Assembly: GCF_002165305.2 (NCBI RefSeq)
Contig: NZ_CP032286.1
Location: forward strand, 2,418,001-2,482,000
Source: Acinetobacter sp. WCHA55
GTDB taxonomy: Bacteria > Pseudomonadota > Gammaproteobacteria > Pseudomonadales > Moraxellaceae
Length of the DNA stretch: 64,000 nt
Reading direction: 5' to 3'
Shown here: positions 9,758 to 19,248 of the stretch, in pieces
Numbering within the stretch: position 1 is the first letter of the stretch
How the letters are laid out: each line of letters opens with the position of its first letter
Program-made: the position numbers and the translations under genes
Notes under the pieces: model-generated
What the model saw: the letters and a program-made list of their open reading frames with translations, nothing else
Told to the model about the DNA's origin: nothing
Database searches by the model: none

Positions 9758-11766
9758 CTCAAAATGAAGAAAAAGTTGCCCCTGAACAATTAGATGAGCA
9801 ACAACAACAAGCCATTTTAGAAAAATTTGATCGTGAGTCAGTGACTCGTTCCCCAAGCAACAAATCTGTGGCATGGTTCATAGCAGCGATTGCTATTTTA
9901 TATTCCTTATTTCATTTATTCATTACTTTTAATCCACTACCCGAACTGATTCAACGTTCCGCCCATGTCGCTATTGGTTTGGTTTTGATCTTCCTACTTT
10001 ATCCTGCGCGTCAGTCCAGTTCACGACAAAGCATCCCTTGGTTGGATTGGTTACTTGCCTTAGCCTCTTTAGCAACCTTTTTATACCTATGGAAAGAATA
10101 TCAAGCGATCATGACCACACGTGGTGGTATTCCAAACACCTTAGATATTGTTTTTGCCATTTTAGCTGTGGTGCTGGTAGTTGAAGGTGCTCGGCGGGTC
10201 ATGGGGTGGATGCTGCCTATTTTAGGTTTAGTTTTTCTGTCTTACCCGTTTTTTAGCCACTATGACTGGGTCCCTGATCGTTTATTGACGCGTCCATATA
10301 GTATTAGTGATATTTTCGGGCAAATGTATTTAAAAACCGAAGGCCTTTATTCTTCCGCAATCGGTGCCTCAGTCACGTTTATTTTCCTGTTTATTTTGTT
10401 TGGTGCTTTTCTGGCGAAATCAGGCATGGGCAAACTGTTTAATGATTTGGCGATGGCACTTGCGGGACATAAACAAGGAGGCCCTGCAAAAGTTGCCGTC
10501 ATTTCCAGTGGATTTATGGGCAGCATTAATGGCACAGCGGTAGCCAATGTCGTGGGTACAGGTTCATTTACCATTCCCTTGATGAAAAAAATTGGCTACC
10601 ACAAAAATTTTGCAGGTGCTGTTGAAGCCAGTGCCTCTGTAGGTGGACAAATTTTACCACCGGTGATGGGAGCCAGTGCCTTCATTATGGCTGAAACCAC
10701 CGGTGTCAGTTATGGCACCATTGCCCTTGCAGCCACACTTCCCGCTTTGCTCTATTATTTGGGTGTAATGGCACAAGTTCATTTCCGTGCTGGTAAAGAC
10801 AATTTAAAAGGTGTCCCGAAAGCGGATTTGCCACGAGTTAAAGATGTCCTAAAGGAACGAGGACATTTGCTTATTCCAATCGTAGCTTTGGTGTTTTTCC
10901 TCTTCCAATCCATTCCCGTTAGTTATGCTGCGGTCTATACCATTGTCTTAACTGTGGTCGTGGCGAGTTTCCGAAAATCGACCCGTATGGGCTTCAAAGA
11001 AATATTAGAAGCGCTCGCCGATGGTGCAAAGCAATCCCTTTCGGTCATGGCCGCCTGTGCTGTGGTGGGAATTATTATTGGTGTGGTGAGCCTGACCAGC
11101 TTTGGCTCTGTCATGACCTCCTCAATTATGAGCATCGGTGCAGGTAGTCTATTTCTAACGCTATTCTTTACCATGATTGCGTCAATGATTTTAGGCATGG
11201 GACTTCCTTCGATTCCAGCCTATATCATTACCGCGACTATGGCTGCACCCGCTTTGGCAAACTTTGATATTCCCACGCTAGTGGCGCATATGTTTGTGTT
11301 CTACTTTGGTCTGTTTGCCAATATTACCCCGCCTGTCGCCTTAGCCGCCTTTGCAGGTGCGGGAATCGCAGGGGGTGACCCAATGCGCACAGGTTTCCAA
11401 GCCTTGAAACTCTCTTTGGCCGGTTTCATTGTCCCGTTCCTGTTCGTCTATAACCCTGCCATGCTGATGATTGATACAACCAATGTCGCAGTCAATGCAC
11501 GTGAGTTTGCTTTTCCTGCCTGGACGACTATTGTGAGTATTGTCTTTACCTCAGTAGTCGGTATTTTGGCGCTGGGTGCAGCAGTTGAAGGTTACTTTAA
11601 AGTTGGTTTGAACTGGTTCTGGCGGATTTTCTTAGGTGTAGGTGCTTTATGTATGATTATCCCTGAACCTGTGACTGATATTATCGGGATTGTGATGGTG
11701 GTAATTGCGATCAGCATTAATATTATGCAAGCCAAAAAACAAAATCAGTCCTATTCAATGTCCTAA
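9754..11766 (+). CDS. TRAP transporter fused permease (4TM-12TM)
   Basis: A 670-residue integral membrane protein combining the small (DctQ-like) and large (DctM-like) TRAP subunits, as is usual for TAXI systems. It drives uptake of the ligand delivered by the binding protein using an ion gradient. The N-terminal ~30 residues are cytoplasmic and Q/E-rich. About 16 or more hydrophobic segments follow. Conserved blocks include SGFMGSINGTAVANVVGTG, ASASVGGQILPPVMGASAF and GMGLPSIPAYI. The start at 9754 is preferred to the GTG at 9724: it forms an ATGA overlap with the previous stop and has GGAG about 7 nt upstream. A bidirectional terminator follows. Confidence 0.92.
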   Translation: MTQNEEKVAPEQLDEQQQQAILEKFDRESVTRSPSNKSVAWFIAAIAILYSLFHLFITFNPLPELIQRSAHVAIGLVLIFLLYPARQSSSRQSIPWLDWLLALASLATFLYLWKEYQAIMTTRGGIPNTLDIVFAILAVVLVVEGARRVMGWMLPILGLVFLSYPFFSHYDWVPDRLLTRPYSISDIFGQMYLKTEGLYSSAIGASVTFIFLFILFGAFLAKSGMGKLFNDLAMALAGHKQGGPAKVAVISSGFMGSINGTAVANVVGTGSFTIPLMKKIGYHKNFAGAVEASASVGGQILPPVMGASAFIMAETTGVSYGTIALAATLPALLYYLGVMAQVHFRAGKDNLKGVPKADLPRVKDVLKERGHLLIPIVALVFFLFQSIPVSYAAVYTIVLTVVVASFRKSTRMGFKEILEALADGAKQSLSVMAACAVVGIIIGVVSLTSFGSVMTSSIMSIGAGSLFLTLFFTMIASMILGMGLPSIPAYIITATMAAPALANFDIPTLVAHMFVFYFGLFANITPPVALAAFAGAGIAGGDPMRTGFQALKLSLAGFIVPFLFVYNPAMLMIDTTNVAVNAREFAFPAWTTIVSIVFTSVVGILALGAAVEGYFKVGLNWFWRIFLGVGALCMIIPEPVTDIIGIVMVVIAISINIMQAKKQNQSYSMS

Positions 11767-11771
11767 AAAGC

Positions 11772-11808
11772 AAAAAAAGCCCAACTCATCATGTTGGGCT
11801 TTTTTTAT
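11772..11808. terminator. Bidirectional terminator between TRAP permease and mrp
   Basis: Stem AAGCCCAAC / GTTGGGCTT with A-run on one side and T-run on the other. It serves both convergent genes. Confidence 0.92.
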
Positions 11809-11819
11809 TGAGGCCTAAT

Positions 11820-13094
11820 TTAAAAAATACGGGTTTGGTCTTTTTCAGCTTTCGGCAATGCTGATGCAATTTTTTCAGCAATTTGCATATAGCTATCTGC
11901 TGCACTGTCTTCAACTAGAACCGAAGGCTTCCCTGCATCTGCATTTTCACGGATTTGTACATTTAAAGGCAGACGTCCCAAAAGCGGAATAGCGTATTGC
12001 TCCGACAGTTGATCACCGCCACCCGTACCAAAAATTTGCTCTTCAAATCCACAATTTGAGCAAATATGGGTCGACATATTTTCCACTACACCCATGACTG
12101 GAATGTGTACACGATTGAATAATTCAATGCCTTTGGTCGCATCCATAAGTGCCACGTTTTGAGGTGTAGTCACAATCACCGCACCTGTCACAGGAATACG
12201 CTGCGCAAGGGTCAACTGAATATCACCTGTACCCGGTGGCATATCAATCATCAAGACATCTAAGTCAGGCCATAAGGTTTGATTGAACAGCTGCATCAAA
12301 GCCCCTGTCGCTTTCGGCCCACGCCAAGCCACAGGAGTATTATGATCACCTGTTAAATGCCCAATTGATAACACGGCTAGACCATAAGCATCCAAGGGTA
12401 CAAAGTTTTCCGCTTCAATCATCGGCGTTTTGCCTGCGTTGCCCAACATGGTTGGAATACTTGGACCATAAATGTCCGCATCTAAAACCCCAACTTTTAG
12501 GCCGATTTTTTGCAAAGCAAGTGCAAGGTTTACCGTAGTGGTGGATTTGCCCACGCCCCCCTTGCCCGAGGATACCAAAATCACATTTTGAATACGCGGA
12601 TGCTTCGGCACATCACGTTGTTGTGGAGCGGCTTTTTGGATGGGTGGATTGTTTGGATCAGTTTCAACGGGTTGTGCAGCAACTTTAGGTGCTGAGCCTG
12701 AAGCATCGATCACTGGGGGTAAATTGCTTTTCGGTGCAACCTCTTTTGCTTGGCTTGAACAGCTCTCACCTTCAGCATGCTGATGTCCACAGCCAGACTT
12801 TTCTTTATGTCCCGTTTTTTGCTGAATCACATGCATGTTTAATTCTTTGATACCGCATACTTCAAGCGCAACTGCCAAATCATCATGCATCTGTTGTAAA
12901 TCATTGGCTTCAGCAGGAAAAGTATTGATGGTAATTTGCAGAACATTACCCTGCACATTCACTTGAGTAATACGGTCTTTCAACGCATGGTTTGAATTGG
13001 GCAAGATATAGTTTTGCAGTACTGTTTGGATTTCTTCTTCCTTTACCTCCTGCGCAGGAGAAAAAACTGATTTAAGAGAAGAAAGCCACGACAT
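11820..13094 (-). CDS. apbC: Mrp/ApbC-family iron-sulfur cluster carrier ATPase
   Basis: A cytoplasmic P-loop ATPase of the Mrp/NBP35 family, which binds and delivers Fe-S clusters to apo-proteins. The 424 residues run: an N-terminal MIP18-like domain (about 18-90), a linker (about 91-165), then the ATPase with deviant Walker A SSGKGGVGKSTT (about 175-186), DADIYGPS, DMPPGTGD, and the cluster-binding CSNC pair at 345-348. It is longer than E. coli Mrp. The linker carries SGCGHQHAEGESCSS, a His/Cys-rich patch not part of the core family as I know it. RBS GGAG is 6 nt before ATG. It is convergent with the TRAP operon and single-gene. Confidence 0.92.
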   Translation of the reverse strand: MSWLSSLKSVFSPAQEVKEEEIQTVLQNYILPNSNHALKDRITQVNVQGNVLQITINTFPAEANDLQQMHDDLAVALEVCGIKELNMHVIQQKTGHKEKSGCGHQHAEGESCSSQAKEVAPKSNLPPVIDASGSAPKVAAQPVETDPNNPPIQKAAPQQRDVPKHPRIQNVILVSSGKGGVGKSTTTVNLALALQKIGLKVGVLDADIYGPSIPTMLGNAGKTPMIEAENFVPLDAYGLAVLSIGHLTGDHNTPVAWRGPKATGALMQLFNQTLWPDLDVLMIDMPPGTGDIQLTLAQRIPVTGAVIVTTPQNVALMDATKGIELFNRVHIPVMGVVENMSTHICSNCGFEEQIFGTGGGDQLSEQYAIPLLGRLPLNVQIRENADAGKPSVLVEDSAADSYMQIAEKIASALPKAEKDQTRIF

Positions 13095-13409
13095 ATATTA
13101 CTCCAAGTTCGAGTATTCAGCTGAATGCTATAGTTTAACCACAAAACGAACTTAGGTTAAGTTCAGTATTGATGGATTATGCCATGAAAATGAGTATTCC
13201 TAGTTTTTTAGTTGGTTTTATACACTGAATATCAAAGGACAAAGTTTAGCCATTTAAGCTAACTGAAAAAAATAAAAGGGTGAATGACGTCAAATTTGAG
13301 CGTAAAGAATTGTAAATAAAATCCAATTTCCCCATTTAAAGTGATGTTATTGCATAGCAATATATCTATATTCTAATGTTCTATCTTTACACGATTTGGG
13401 GACAAAATA
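13095..13409. other. Divergent intergenic region mrp / small exported protein
   Basis: No gene seen. It must hold the mrp promoter and that of the 13410 gene. A plausible -10-like stretch (TATCTATATTCTAAT) lies around 13362-13377. No terminator or palindrome stands out. Confidence 0.5.
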
Positions 13410-13739
13410 ATGAAACTTTGGGCAGTAGTTGTTTTGGCTTGTACCCTATCTAGCTTTAGTTTTGCAGACACCTCAACCAATTCATTTAAAACCCCTGCGG
13501 GCCAGACGGTGACTATTGGTGATCAAGTTCAAGACATGCAGAAAAAAATCGATTTATCGCCAATTTCTATGTCTTCCACCCCGATCAGCAGTGCGCCGAA
13601 TAGCCCACTTGAGACGGTATATGTATATGAAATTGCAAACTATCGTTACACCATTCGCACCGTAAACAATCAAATTCAGAGCATCATGTGGTTTAACTTA
13701 GACGCAGACCCTGCACTCAGTACACAGTCTACGCCATAG
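13410..13739 (+). CDS. Small exported protein, unknown function
   Basis: A 109-residue protein with a clear Sec signal peptide (MKLWAVVVLACTLSSFSFA, cut after residue 19). The mature part has a compact predicted domain: FKTPAGQTVTIGDQVQDM resembles the start of small bacterial outer-membrane-assembly or DUF2845-like domains, and YRYTIRTVNNQIQSIMW looks like two beta strands. I do not recognise a family with confidence. RBS GGGGAC lies close upstream. It stands alone, facing a minus-strand gene with no clear terminator between. Confidence 0.7.
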   Translation: MKLWAVVVLACTLSSFSFADTSTNSFKTPAGQTVTIGDQVQDMQKKIDLSPISMSSTPISSAPNSPLETVYVYEIANYRYTIRTVNNQIQSIMWFNLDADPALSTQSTP

Positions 13740-13784
13740 TATTAGTGAACATCTGGAAAATCGGTATTCGCCATTTCAGACGGA

Positions 13785-14249
13785 TTAAGCTTGGTCGTCT
13801 TTTTTAAACTTTTGCAATGTTTCTGTAGCTTTCTTTTTCAACTCGTCAAACTTTTCAGTGGCTTGCACCTTAAATTCTTCCAGTTTAATTTCAGCCTCAT
13901 GCTTTAACTCTGTGGCTTTAAGTTTTGCCTCATCCAGTTTATGCCCTGCTTCAACTTTACAATGATCCAATTTTTCCTGCGCGACTTGTTTCGCATGCTC
14001 GGCTTTGGCTTGTGCAGACTCCAACTTTTGCTCAAAAGCTGCTTCACCTTCGGCTTTACTTTCTGCTGCGTTTTGCTTTAAGTCAGTCAGTTGCTTTTCA
14101 GCATCAAGCTTGGCTTCAGTGGCCTGATGTTTGACATCCTCCAGCACTTTCTCACCTTCAAGTTTTGCTGCTTCAGCTTTCAACTTCAGGTCTTCACCTA
14201 ACTCAGTCGCTTTTGTTTTTAAATCATCGAGTTTATTATCATTCGTCAT
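13785..14249 (-). CDS. Charged helical (LEA-like/coiled-coil) protein
   Basis: A 154-residue, extremely charged protein, rich in K, E, A and L and almost without aromatic residues. It consists of repeating 11-residue-like units of the pattern LKxKATELxxE, for example KATELGEDLKL, KATELKHEAEIKL and KATEKFDEL-type segments. This is the composition of group 3 LEA-like or amphipathic coiled-coil proteins. It has no signal peptide, membrane segment or catalytic motif, and a single Cys (HCKVE). RBS AGGG lies 7 nt upstream. It is monocistronic. A role in stress or desiccation tolerance is a family-level inference only. Confidence 0.75.
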   Translation of the reverse strand: MTNDNKLDDLKTKATELGEDLKLKAEAAKLEGEKVLEDVKHQATEAKLDAEKQLTDLKQNAAESKAEGEAAFEQKLESAQAKAEHAKQVAQEKLDHCKVEAGHKLDEAKLKATELKHEAEIKLEEFKVQATEKFDELKKKATETLQKFKKDDQA

Positions 14250-14399
14250 GTCACAGCCCTCTTTCGTATTTAAAATTTTGCTTAACTCAGAGTTATACCT
14301 TGCTTTTTAAGTGCTGACGTCATTTGCATCATTTAGAAACAATAGCTGTACAGGATGCATCAATTTTAAATCTATCTTATACAGCTCTTATAGAGATGA

Positions 14400-15200
14400 T
14401 TAGCGCTTTAAAGTACTAATAAAACTGATGACTGCAAACAGCCAAATAAACAAAATGAAACTGCGTGCTTGAGTGAAATGAGTCACGTCTGCACCGTGTA
14501 CCATATTATGACGGCTGGCAGTAACACTTGAACTCGCATCCATTTTCAATGCTTCAAGGCTCAAGAAATACGGATTGATTTCACTGGCAATTTTAACTTT
14601 ATGCCATAGGCTTTTAACTTCATGGCCTTTCAAACCTGGCACGATTTTATAGACATCGACAAACTTGGTTTGATTTTGCTGTAAATAACCATGCTCAATC
14701 AGCGCATCTGTCAAAATTCCTTCAATTTGACCATAAAGAACTGTAGTGCATCCTGCATAATACTGCTGTTGATACAGTTTTAACGTTTCTTCAATCACGC
14801 TGCGGCGCTGAGCTTGGAATACCCCTAAATCCATTGCATCATAAGCGTCAAGCAAAGTCATTTGGAAATAGTCTGTTTGGATTAAATCAGGCAATTGAAA
14901 CTCAGTCATATCTGCTTCTTTTTCATTGGCCATTTTCCAAAAATACAACAGATTAAGTACATCATTGGCCATTGGGTCATCACTTTCATACTCAAGCTCA
15001 TCAGCCATAACTGCAAAGTACGGATCTTCAGACTCGAGCTGACGGAGCGACTCGACCAATTGTGCATGTGCTCGACTGCCCATTGAAGTAAGGTAGTGTT
15101 CCGCTTGTTGTAAAAGTTGATTGCCCAGTAGTTTAGTCGCTTGTGGATTTTGCGGAATTCGGGTCACGGCTTGGTCGAAATCAAAATCATCGTCAATCAT
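14400..15200 (-). CDS. Uncharacterised cytoplasmic protein with C-terminal hydrophobic end
   Basis: A 266-residue protein of unknown function. An acidic start (MIDDDFDFDQAV) precedes a helical region full of L, Q and E. The segment DAYDAMDLGVFQAQRRSVIEETLKLYQQQYYAGCTTVLYGQIEGIL looks like a helical domain (shown here only by its key parts DAMDLGVFQ and TVLYGQIEGIL). The last ~20 residues (FILFIWLFAVISFI) form a likely single membrane anchor, giving a tail-anchored arrangement. The ATG at 15200 is preferred over 15209 because the AGAG-type RBS is too near the latter; this is a weak choice. No recognised family; monocistronic between a LEA-like gene and metG. Confidence 0.65.
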   Translation of the reverse strand: MIDDDFDFDQAVTRIPQNPQATKLLGNQLLQQAEHYLTSMGSRAHAQLVESLRQLESEDPYFAVMADELEYESDDPMANDVLNLLYFWKMANEKEADMTEFQLPDLIQTDYFQMTLLDAYDAMDLGVFQAQRRSVIEETLKLYQQQYYAGCTTVLYGQIEGILTDALIEHGYLQQNQTKFVDVYKIVPGLKGHEVKSLWHKVKIASEINPYFLSLEALKMDASSSVTASRHNMVHGADVTHFTQARSFILFIWLFAVISFISTLKR

Positions 15201-15550
15201 GGACGGCATACTCTTAAAAACGGGCTGAATGCACGTATTATCGCTGTTATTGGCGCATGAATATAGAGAAAATACACATTAGTTTTAAGCTGCATCATTT
15301 GAGTTTTGAACAATCCATTCAATCTTTCATGAGAAGATAAACAAACTGTTTTATGCCGCTTCAGACAAGACATTTCCCATGATTTTTCCAGTCTCTTGCT
15401 CAAATTAGTGATTAATGCTCAGTCTACTGATCAATTCATATGGGCTTTAGTCTCATTTGAAAACTTTTCACCGATTCACTTGTGCAAGTCGTAGCTATCT
15501 AAGGTAAAATCGTTGACCTTATATAAAATACGAATGAGAGAGTCATATCC
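15201..15550. other. Divergent intergenic region upstream of metG
   Basis: No convincing gene. It contains promoters for metG and the minus-strand gene. A TTGACC at about 15511 is the clearest -35-like hexamer, but no well-spaced -10 is seen. Confidence 0.5.
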
Positions 15551-17620
15551 GTGCGTAATATTTTAGTCACTAACGCCCTACCATACGCCAATGGCCCCAT
15601 CCATATGGGACACTTACTCGGTTATATCCAAGCAGATATTTGGGTTCGTGCCATGCGTGCAATGGGACACGATGTGACATATGTATGTGCGGACGATGCT
15701 CATGGTACAGCGATTATGCTACGTGCCGAAGCCAATGGTATTTCGCCTGAAGATCAAATTGCCAACGTGCAAAAAGAGCACATTCGTGACTTTGACGGTT
15801 TCGGTGTCCATTTCGACCATTATGATTCAACCCATAGTGATGAAAACCGCGTTCGTGCTTCTGAAATTTATGTGAAAAACCGTGAAGCAGGTAATATTGC
15901 CATCCGTCCTGTAAATCAGCTTTTTGACCCTGAAAAAGGCATGTTCCTGTCTGACCGTTTCATTAAAGGCACATGCCCGAAATGTAAATCGGAAGATCAG
16001 TATGGCGATGCGTGCGAAGTCTGCGGTACAACTTACAACGCAACTGAGCTTTTAAACCCAAAATCGACTTTAAGTGGTGCCACGCCTGTAGAGAAATCTT
16101 CAGATCATTACTTCTTTAAACTGCCGAATTTCTCAGAATACCTACAGAAATGGACACGTGACCAAGGTCGTTTACCTGTTTCAATTGCCAACAAACTGGA
16201 TGAATGGTTTGAAGCAGGTTTATCAGACTGGGATATTTCACGTGATGCACCATATTTCGGTTTTGAAATTCCAGATGCACCAAACAAATATTTCTATGTT
16301 TGGGTCGATGCGCCGATTGGTTATATGTCGAGTTTTGAAAACTACATCAAGACTAAACGTCCTGATTTAAATTTTGACGACTTTTGGAAAAAAGACTCAG
16401 ACAAAGAAGTCTATCACTTCATTGGTAAAGACATCGTTTACTTCCACGCGCTGTTCTGGCCTGCAATGCTTGAAGGTGCAAATTACCGTACGCCGTCGGG
16501 TTTATTCGTGAATGGTTTCTTGACGGTGAATGGTCAAAAGATGTCGAAGTCTCGTGGGACGTTCATCAAAGCTGAAACCTATTTAGAACACTTAAACCCT
16601 GAGTACTTACGTTACTACTTCGCGTCTAAACTATCAGATAAAGTTGAAGACTCTGATTTAAACTTGGATGATTTCGTTCAGAAAGTAAACTCTGACTTAG
16701 TGGGTAAAGTAGTCAACATTGCCAGTCGTTGTGCAAAATTCATCAATACCAAGTTTGATAATAAGTTAAGTGCAACTTGTGCAGAGCCTGAATTGGTACA
16801 AAGCTTTATTGATGCGGGCGATTCAATTGCGAAAGCATACGAAGCACGTGAGTTCTCTGCTGCGATTCGTGAAATCATGGCACTTGCAGATAAAGCCAAC
16901 CAATATATTGATGAGAAAAAACCGTGGGCTTTAGCAAAAGTTGAAGGCGAAGAGCAACAGGTTCATGACGTGTGTTCTGTCGGTATTAACCTGTTCCGTC
17001 AATTGGCTGTGTACCTTGCACCTGTACTTCCTACTTTAGCGGCTCAAGTGCAAGCGTTCTTAAAACTAGACCGCTTCGACTTTGCATCGCGAACAACGAT
17101 ATTGGTTGATCATGAAATTGCATTGTTCCAAGCATTGATGCAACGTGTAGACCCTAAAGCGGTTGCGGCAATGGTGGATGCATCGAAAGATTCTTTAGCT
17201 GCTGCAGCTGAACCTGTAAAAGTTGAAAAGAAAAAAGAGAAGAAAGCCGAGAAAAAGCCTGAACCTAAAGTGGGTGAAGCTGTTTCTGAAAACAATGTGA
17301 TTGGTATTGAAGACTTTATGAAAGTTGACCTACGTGTCGCTGAAGTTTTAGAAGCTGCAACTGTTGAAGGTTCTGACAAACTTCTTCAACTCACTTTGAA
17401 TGTGGGTGAAGCTGAGCCACGTAATGTATTTAGTGGTATTCGTGAGTTCTACCAGCCTGAAGACCTTAAAGGTAAATTAGTGGTGATGGTCGCTAACCTT
17501 GCACCGCGTAAAATGCGTTTTGGTATTTCAAATGGTATGGTGCTTGCAGCGGGTAATGGCGCAGGTGTTTGGGTGATTTCACCTGAATCTGGCGCTAAAG
17601 CTGGTGATAAGGTTTCTTAA
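15551..17620 (+). CDS. metG: Methionyl-tRNA synthetase
   Basis: Charges initiator and elongator tRNA-Met with methionine in the cytoplasm. The 689-residue protein starts with GTG ([21 protein letters not shown]); the HIGH-like motif is HMGH. A zinc knuckle ([18 protein letters not shown], residues about 143-160) and the KMSKS motif (KMSKSRG) are intact. After the anticodon-binding helices there is a Lys/Glu-rich linker. A C-terminal EMAP/Trbp111-type tRNA-binding domain ([18 protein letters not shown]...) completes the dimeric, full-length class. No usual partner gene adjacent. A terminator follows at about 17637. Confidence 0.97.
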   Translation: MRNILVTNALPYANGPIHMGHLLGYIQADIWVRAMRAMGHDVTYVCADDAHGTAIMLRAEANGISPEDQIANVQKEHIRDFDGFGVHFDHYDSTHSDENRVRASEIYVKNREAGNIAIRPVNQLFDPEKGMFLSDRFIKGTCPKCKSEDQYGDACEVCGTTYNATELLNPKSTLSGATPVEKSSDHYFFKLPNFSEYLQKWTRDQGRLPVSIANKLDEWFEAGLSDWDISRDAPYFGFEIPDAPNKYFYVWVDAPIGYMSSFENYIKTKRPDLNFDDFWKKDSDKEVYHFIGKDIVYFHALFWPAMLEGANYRTPSGLFVNGFLTVNGQKMSKSRGTFIKAETYLEHLNPEYLRYYFASKLSDKVEDSDLNLDDFVQKVNSDLVGKVVNIASRCAKFINTKFDNKLSATCAEPELVQSFIDAGDSIAKAYEAREFSAAIREIMALADKANQYIDEKKPWALAKVEGEEQQVHDVCSVGINLFRQLAVYLAPVLPTLAAQVQAFLKLDRFDFASRTTILVDHEIALFQALMQRVDPKAVAAMVDASKDSLAAAAEPVKVEKKKEKKAEKKPEPKVGEAVSENNVIGIEDFMKVDLRVAEVLEAATVEGSDKLLQLTLNVGEAEPRNVFSGIREFYQPEDLKGKLVVMVANLAPRKMRFGISNGMVLAAGNGAGVWVISPESGAKAGDKVS

Positions 17621-17636
17621 GGTTTAAGTCTTAAAT

Positions 17637-17668
17637 AAAAAGCCTCTACTGATGTAGGGGCTTTTCAG
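17637..17668 (+). terminator. Terminator after metG
   Basis: Stem AAAAGCCYCTAC / GTAGGGGCTTTT with a TGAT loop directly after the metG stop. It also lies just past the end of the truncated minus-strand gene at 17672. Confidence 0.88.
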
Positions 17669-17671
17669 AAT

Positions 17672-18028
17672 TTAAGATTTAATATGTTTAGAAATATATA
17701 TCTGAGGTTTTAAGCCAAAAAATTCTACACGTTTTTTCCATGAATCAAGTGCTAATAAAAATTGTATAGAATTTATTTCGATGATAGATGTAATTGATTT
17801 TTCTAAAACAATCCATAACGCTACAGACTGTAATTCATCGTCAAATGGAATTTTATTTTGTTTAATTAACTCAAGTGAACTTTTCGACTGTTCAATATTA
17901 TAGATTAAGTCTTGAGTAGTATTGGAAATTTTAACAGAAATAATTTGCTTATCTTTATATAAATCAGCAACTTCTATTTTATAATCTTTACCATTTGGGT
18001 CAAGTGCTCGTATTCTTTCTAGTTGACG
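17672..18028 (-). pseudogene. 5'-truncated gene cut by the IS element
   Basis: Reading the minus strand from the IS edge gives 118 uninterrupted codons to a TAA at 17672-17674, with no start codon near the upstream end. The encoded piece begins RQLERIRALDPNGKDYK and ends FFGLKPQIYISKHIKS. It is rich in I, K, S and E, looks like a folded soluble domain and belongs to no family I recognise. The upstream frame hits a stop within the IS. On the far side of the IS no reading frame continues it, all three minus frames having stops within about 12 codons. So the 5' half is missing, not merely separated. Confidence 0.8.
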
Positions 18029-19070
18029 AGGCTTTGTTGCATAAAGCCCTTAAAGATAGAGCTTTCCTAAGTTGCTCAAATTTAAGTGACAACTTGGGTA
18101 TGAGGTCGGCCTAATTCTGTAAATCTATTTAAAATGGCTATACGAGCATGTACCTCGTTGACTTGGCTTTGAAAGTTCCTAGCACTGAGTTTATCGCCTA
18201 ATAATTTGATGCAGTGCATCTTGGTTTCAACCAGACTTCGCTGATGGTAGCCCGACCATTTTTTCCATAGTGTCCTGCCTAAACGTTTAACAGTGCGAAG
18301 TAATTCATTTCGCTCTAGCGAATGAACTTTTTTATCTTTCCAAGGCTTGGCATTTTTTCTAGGTGGAATCACTGCATGTGCTTGCCGATCTGCAATGACC
18401 TGTCGGCATTGCTTGGTGTCATAAGCGCCATCGGTATATACGGAGTCAATCTGCTCATCCAATGGAATCTGATTGAGTAAATCCCCAAGCACCTGTGAAT
18501 CACTTACATTGTTGGTCGTGAGCTGAACGGCTCGTATTTGCAGGGTTCTAGCATCTATACCAATATGAAGTTTACACCATTGGCGACGATATTCAGACTG
18601 ATGCTTTTTACGTTTCCATTCACCTTCGCCCAAAAACTTTAAGCCAGTAGAGTCTACGAGTAGATGAAGCCCATCACTGTTTTTCTGATAACTAATTGCA
18701 ATATCAATATGCTTTTGTCTTCTACAAAGCGTACTGTAATCTGGTGCTGTCCAATCTAATCCACAAAGTTTAATTAAGCTTTGAACAAAGCCAGTGACCA
18801 TGCGTAAAGTAAGTCTAAATAGAGATTTGATCATCAAACAGCATTGAATCGCTATGTCGGAGTAGGTTTGACTTCGACCTTGTTTGCCTTGAGGTTCTGC
18901 ATACCATTGTGTTTTTGGATCGAACCAAATGGCAATATTCCCACGATTAATGAGAGCTCGGTTATATGCGGGCCAATTGGTTGTGCGGTAGATTTTGTGT
19001 GTAGGCTTCTTCATTTGGAAATTATATTGCTGAAGAAGCCCTTAAGAACAGCTTTGTGCAACAAAGCCTC
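18028..19070 (-). mobile_element. IS5-family insertion sequence (IS903-like ends)
   Basis: About 1,043 bp. The left end reads GAGGCTTTGTTGCATAAAGC and the reverse complement of the right end reads GAGGCTTTGTTGCACAAAGC, giving near-perfect inverted repeats of about 20 bp. The sequence GGCTTTGTTG is typical of the IS903 branch of IS5. It carries one full transposase gene. No 9-bp duplication is visible: the left 9 bp before GGCTTTG are AGTTGACGA and the right 9 bp after CAAAGCC are TCACTCAAC. Lack of a duplication together with the missing gene half points to an adjacent deletion or recombination between copies. Exact ends could shift by 2 bp. Confidence 0.93.
18082..19014 (-). CDS. IS5-family transposase
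   Basis: A 310-residue DDE transposase for cut-and-paste or replicative movement of the element. The N-terminal region is KKPTHKIYRTTNWPAYNRAL and DIAIQCCLMIKSLFRLTLRM. The catalytic triad is visible as D in LLVDSTGLK, D in VYTDGAYD, and E in QRSLVETKM (the Y-x2-R-x3-E block of this family). The frame is intact and of normal length, so the element may be active. It is the only gene inside the element and reads toward the truncated gene. Confidence 0.95.
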   Translation of the reverse strand: MKKPTHKIYRTTNWPAYNRALINRGNIAIWFDPKTQWYAEPQGKQGRSQTYSDIAIQCCLMIKSLFRLTLRMVTGFVQSLIKLCGLDWTAPDYSTLCRRQKHIDIAISYQKNSDGLHLLVDSTGLKFLGEGEWKRKKHQSEYRRQWCKLHIGIDARTLQIRAVQLTTNNVSDSQVLGDLLNQIPLDEQIDSVYTDGAYDTKQCRQVIADRQAHAVIPPRKNAKPWKDKKVHSLERNELLRTVKRLGRTLWKKWSGYHQRSLVETKMHCIKLLGDKLSARNFQSQVNEVHARIAILNRFTELGRPHTQVVT

Positions 19071-19248
19071 ACTCAACCCCTAAAACGGTCAAACACTTTC
19101 TTACAATTTAAATTCACTATAATTATCTAAATGATTATCCATAAAAAGTTTTGCTACCCAAGCGGATTTTTTTCATAACTAAAAAACCCACGAACATCAA
19201 AATTCGTGCTAAAAAGTAAACGATTTAAACAACAAGATAAATAATACG

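Noticed and set aside
18021..19078. 9-bp target duplication for the IS
   Set aside because: Flanks differ (AGTTGACGA versus TCACTCAAC); only a 2-base AC match is seen if the ends are shifted.
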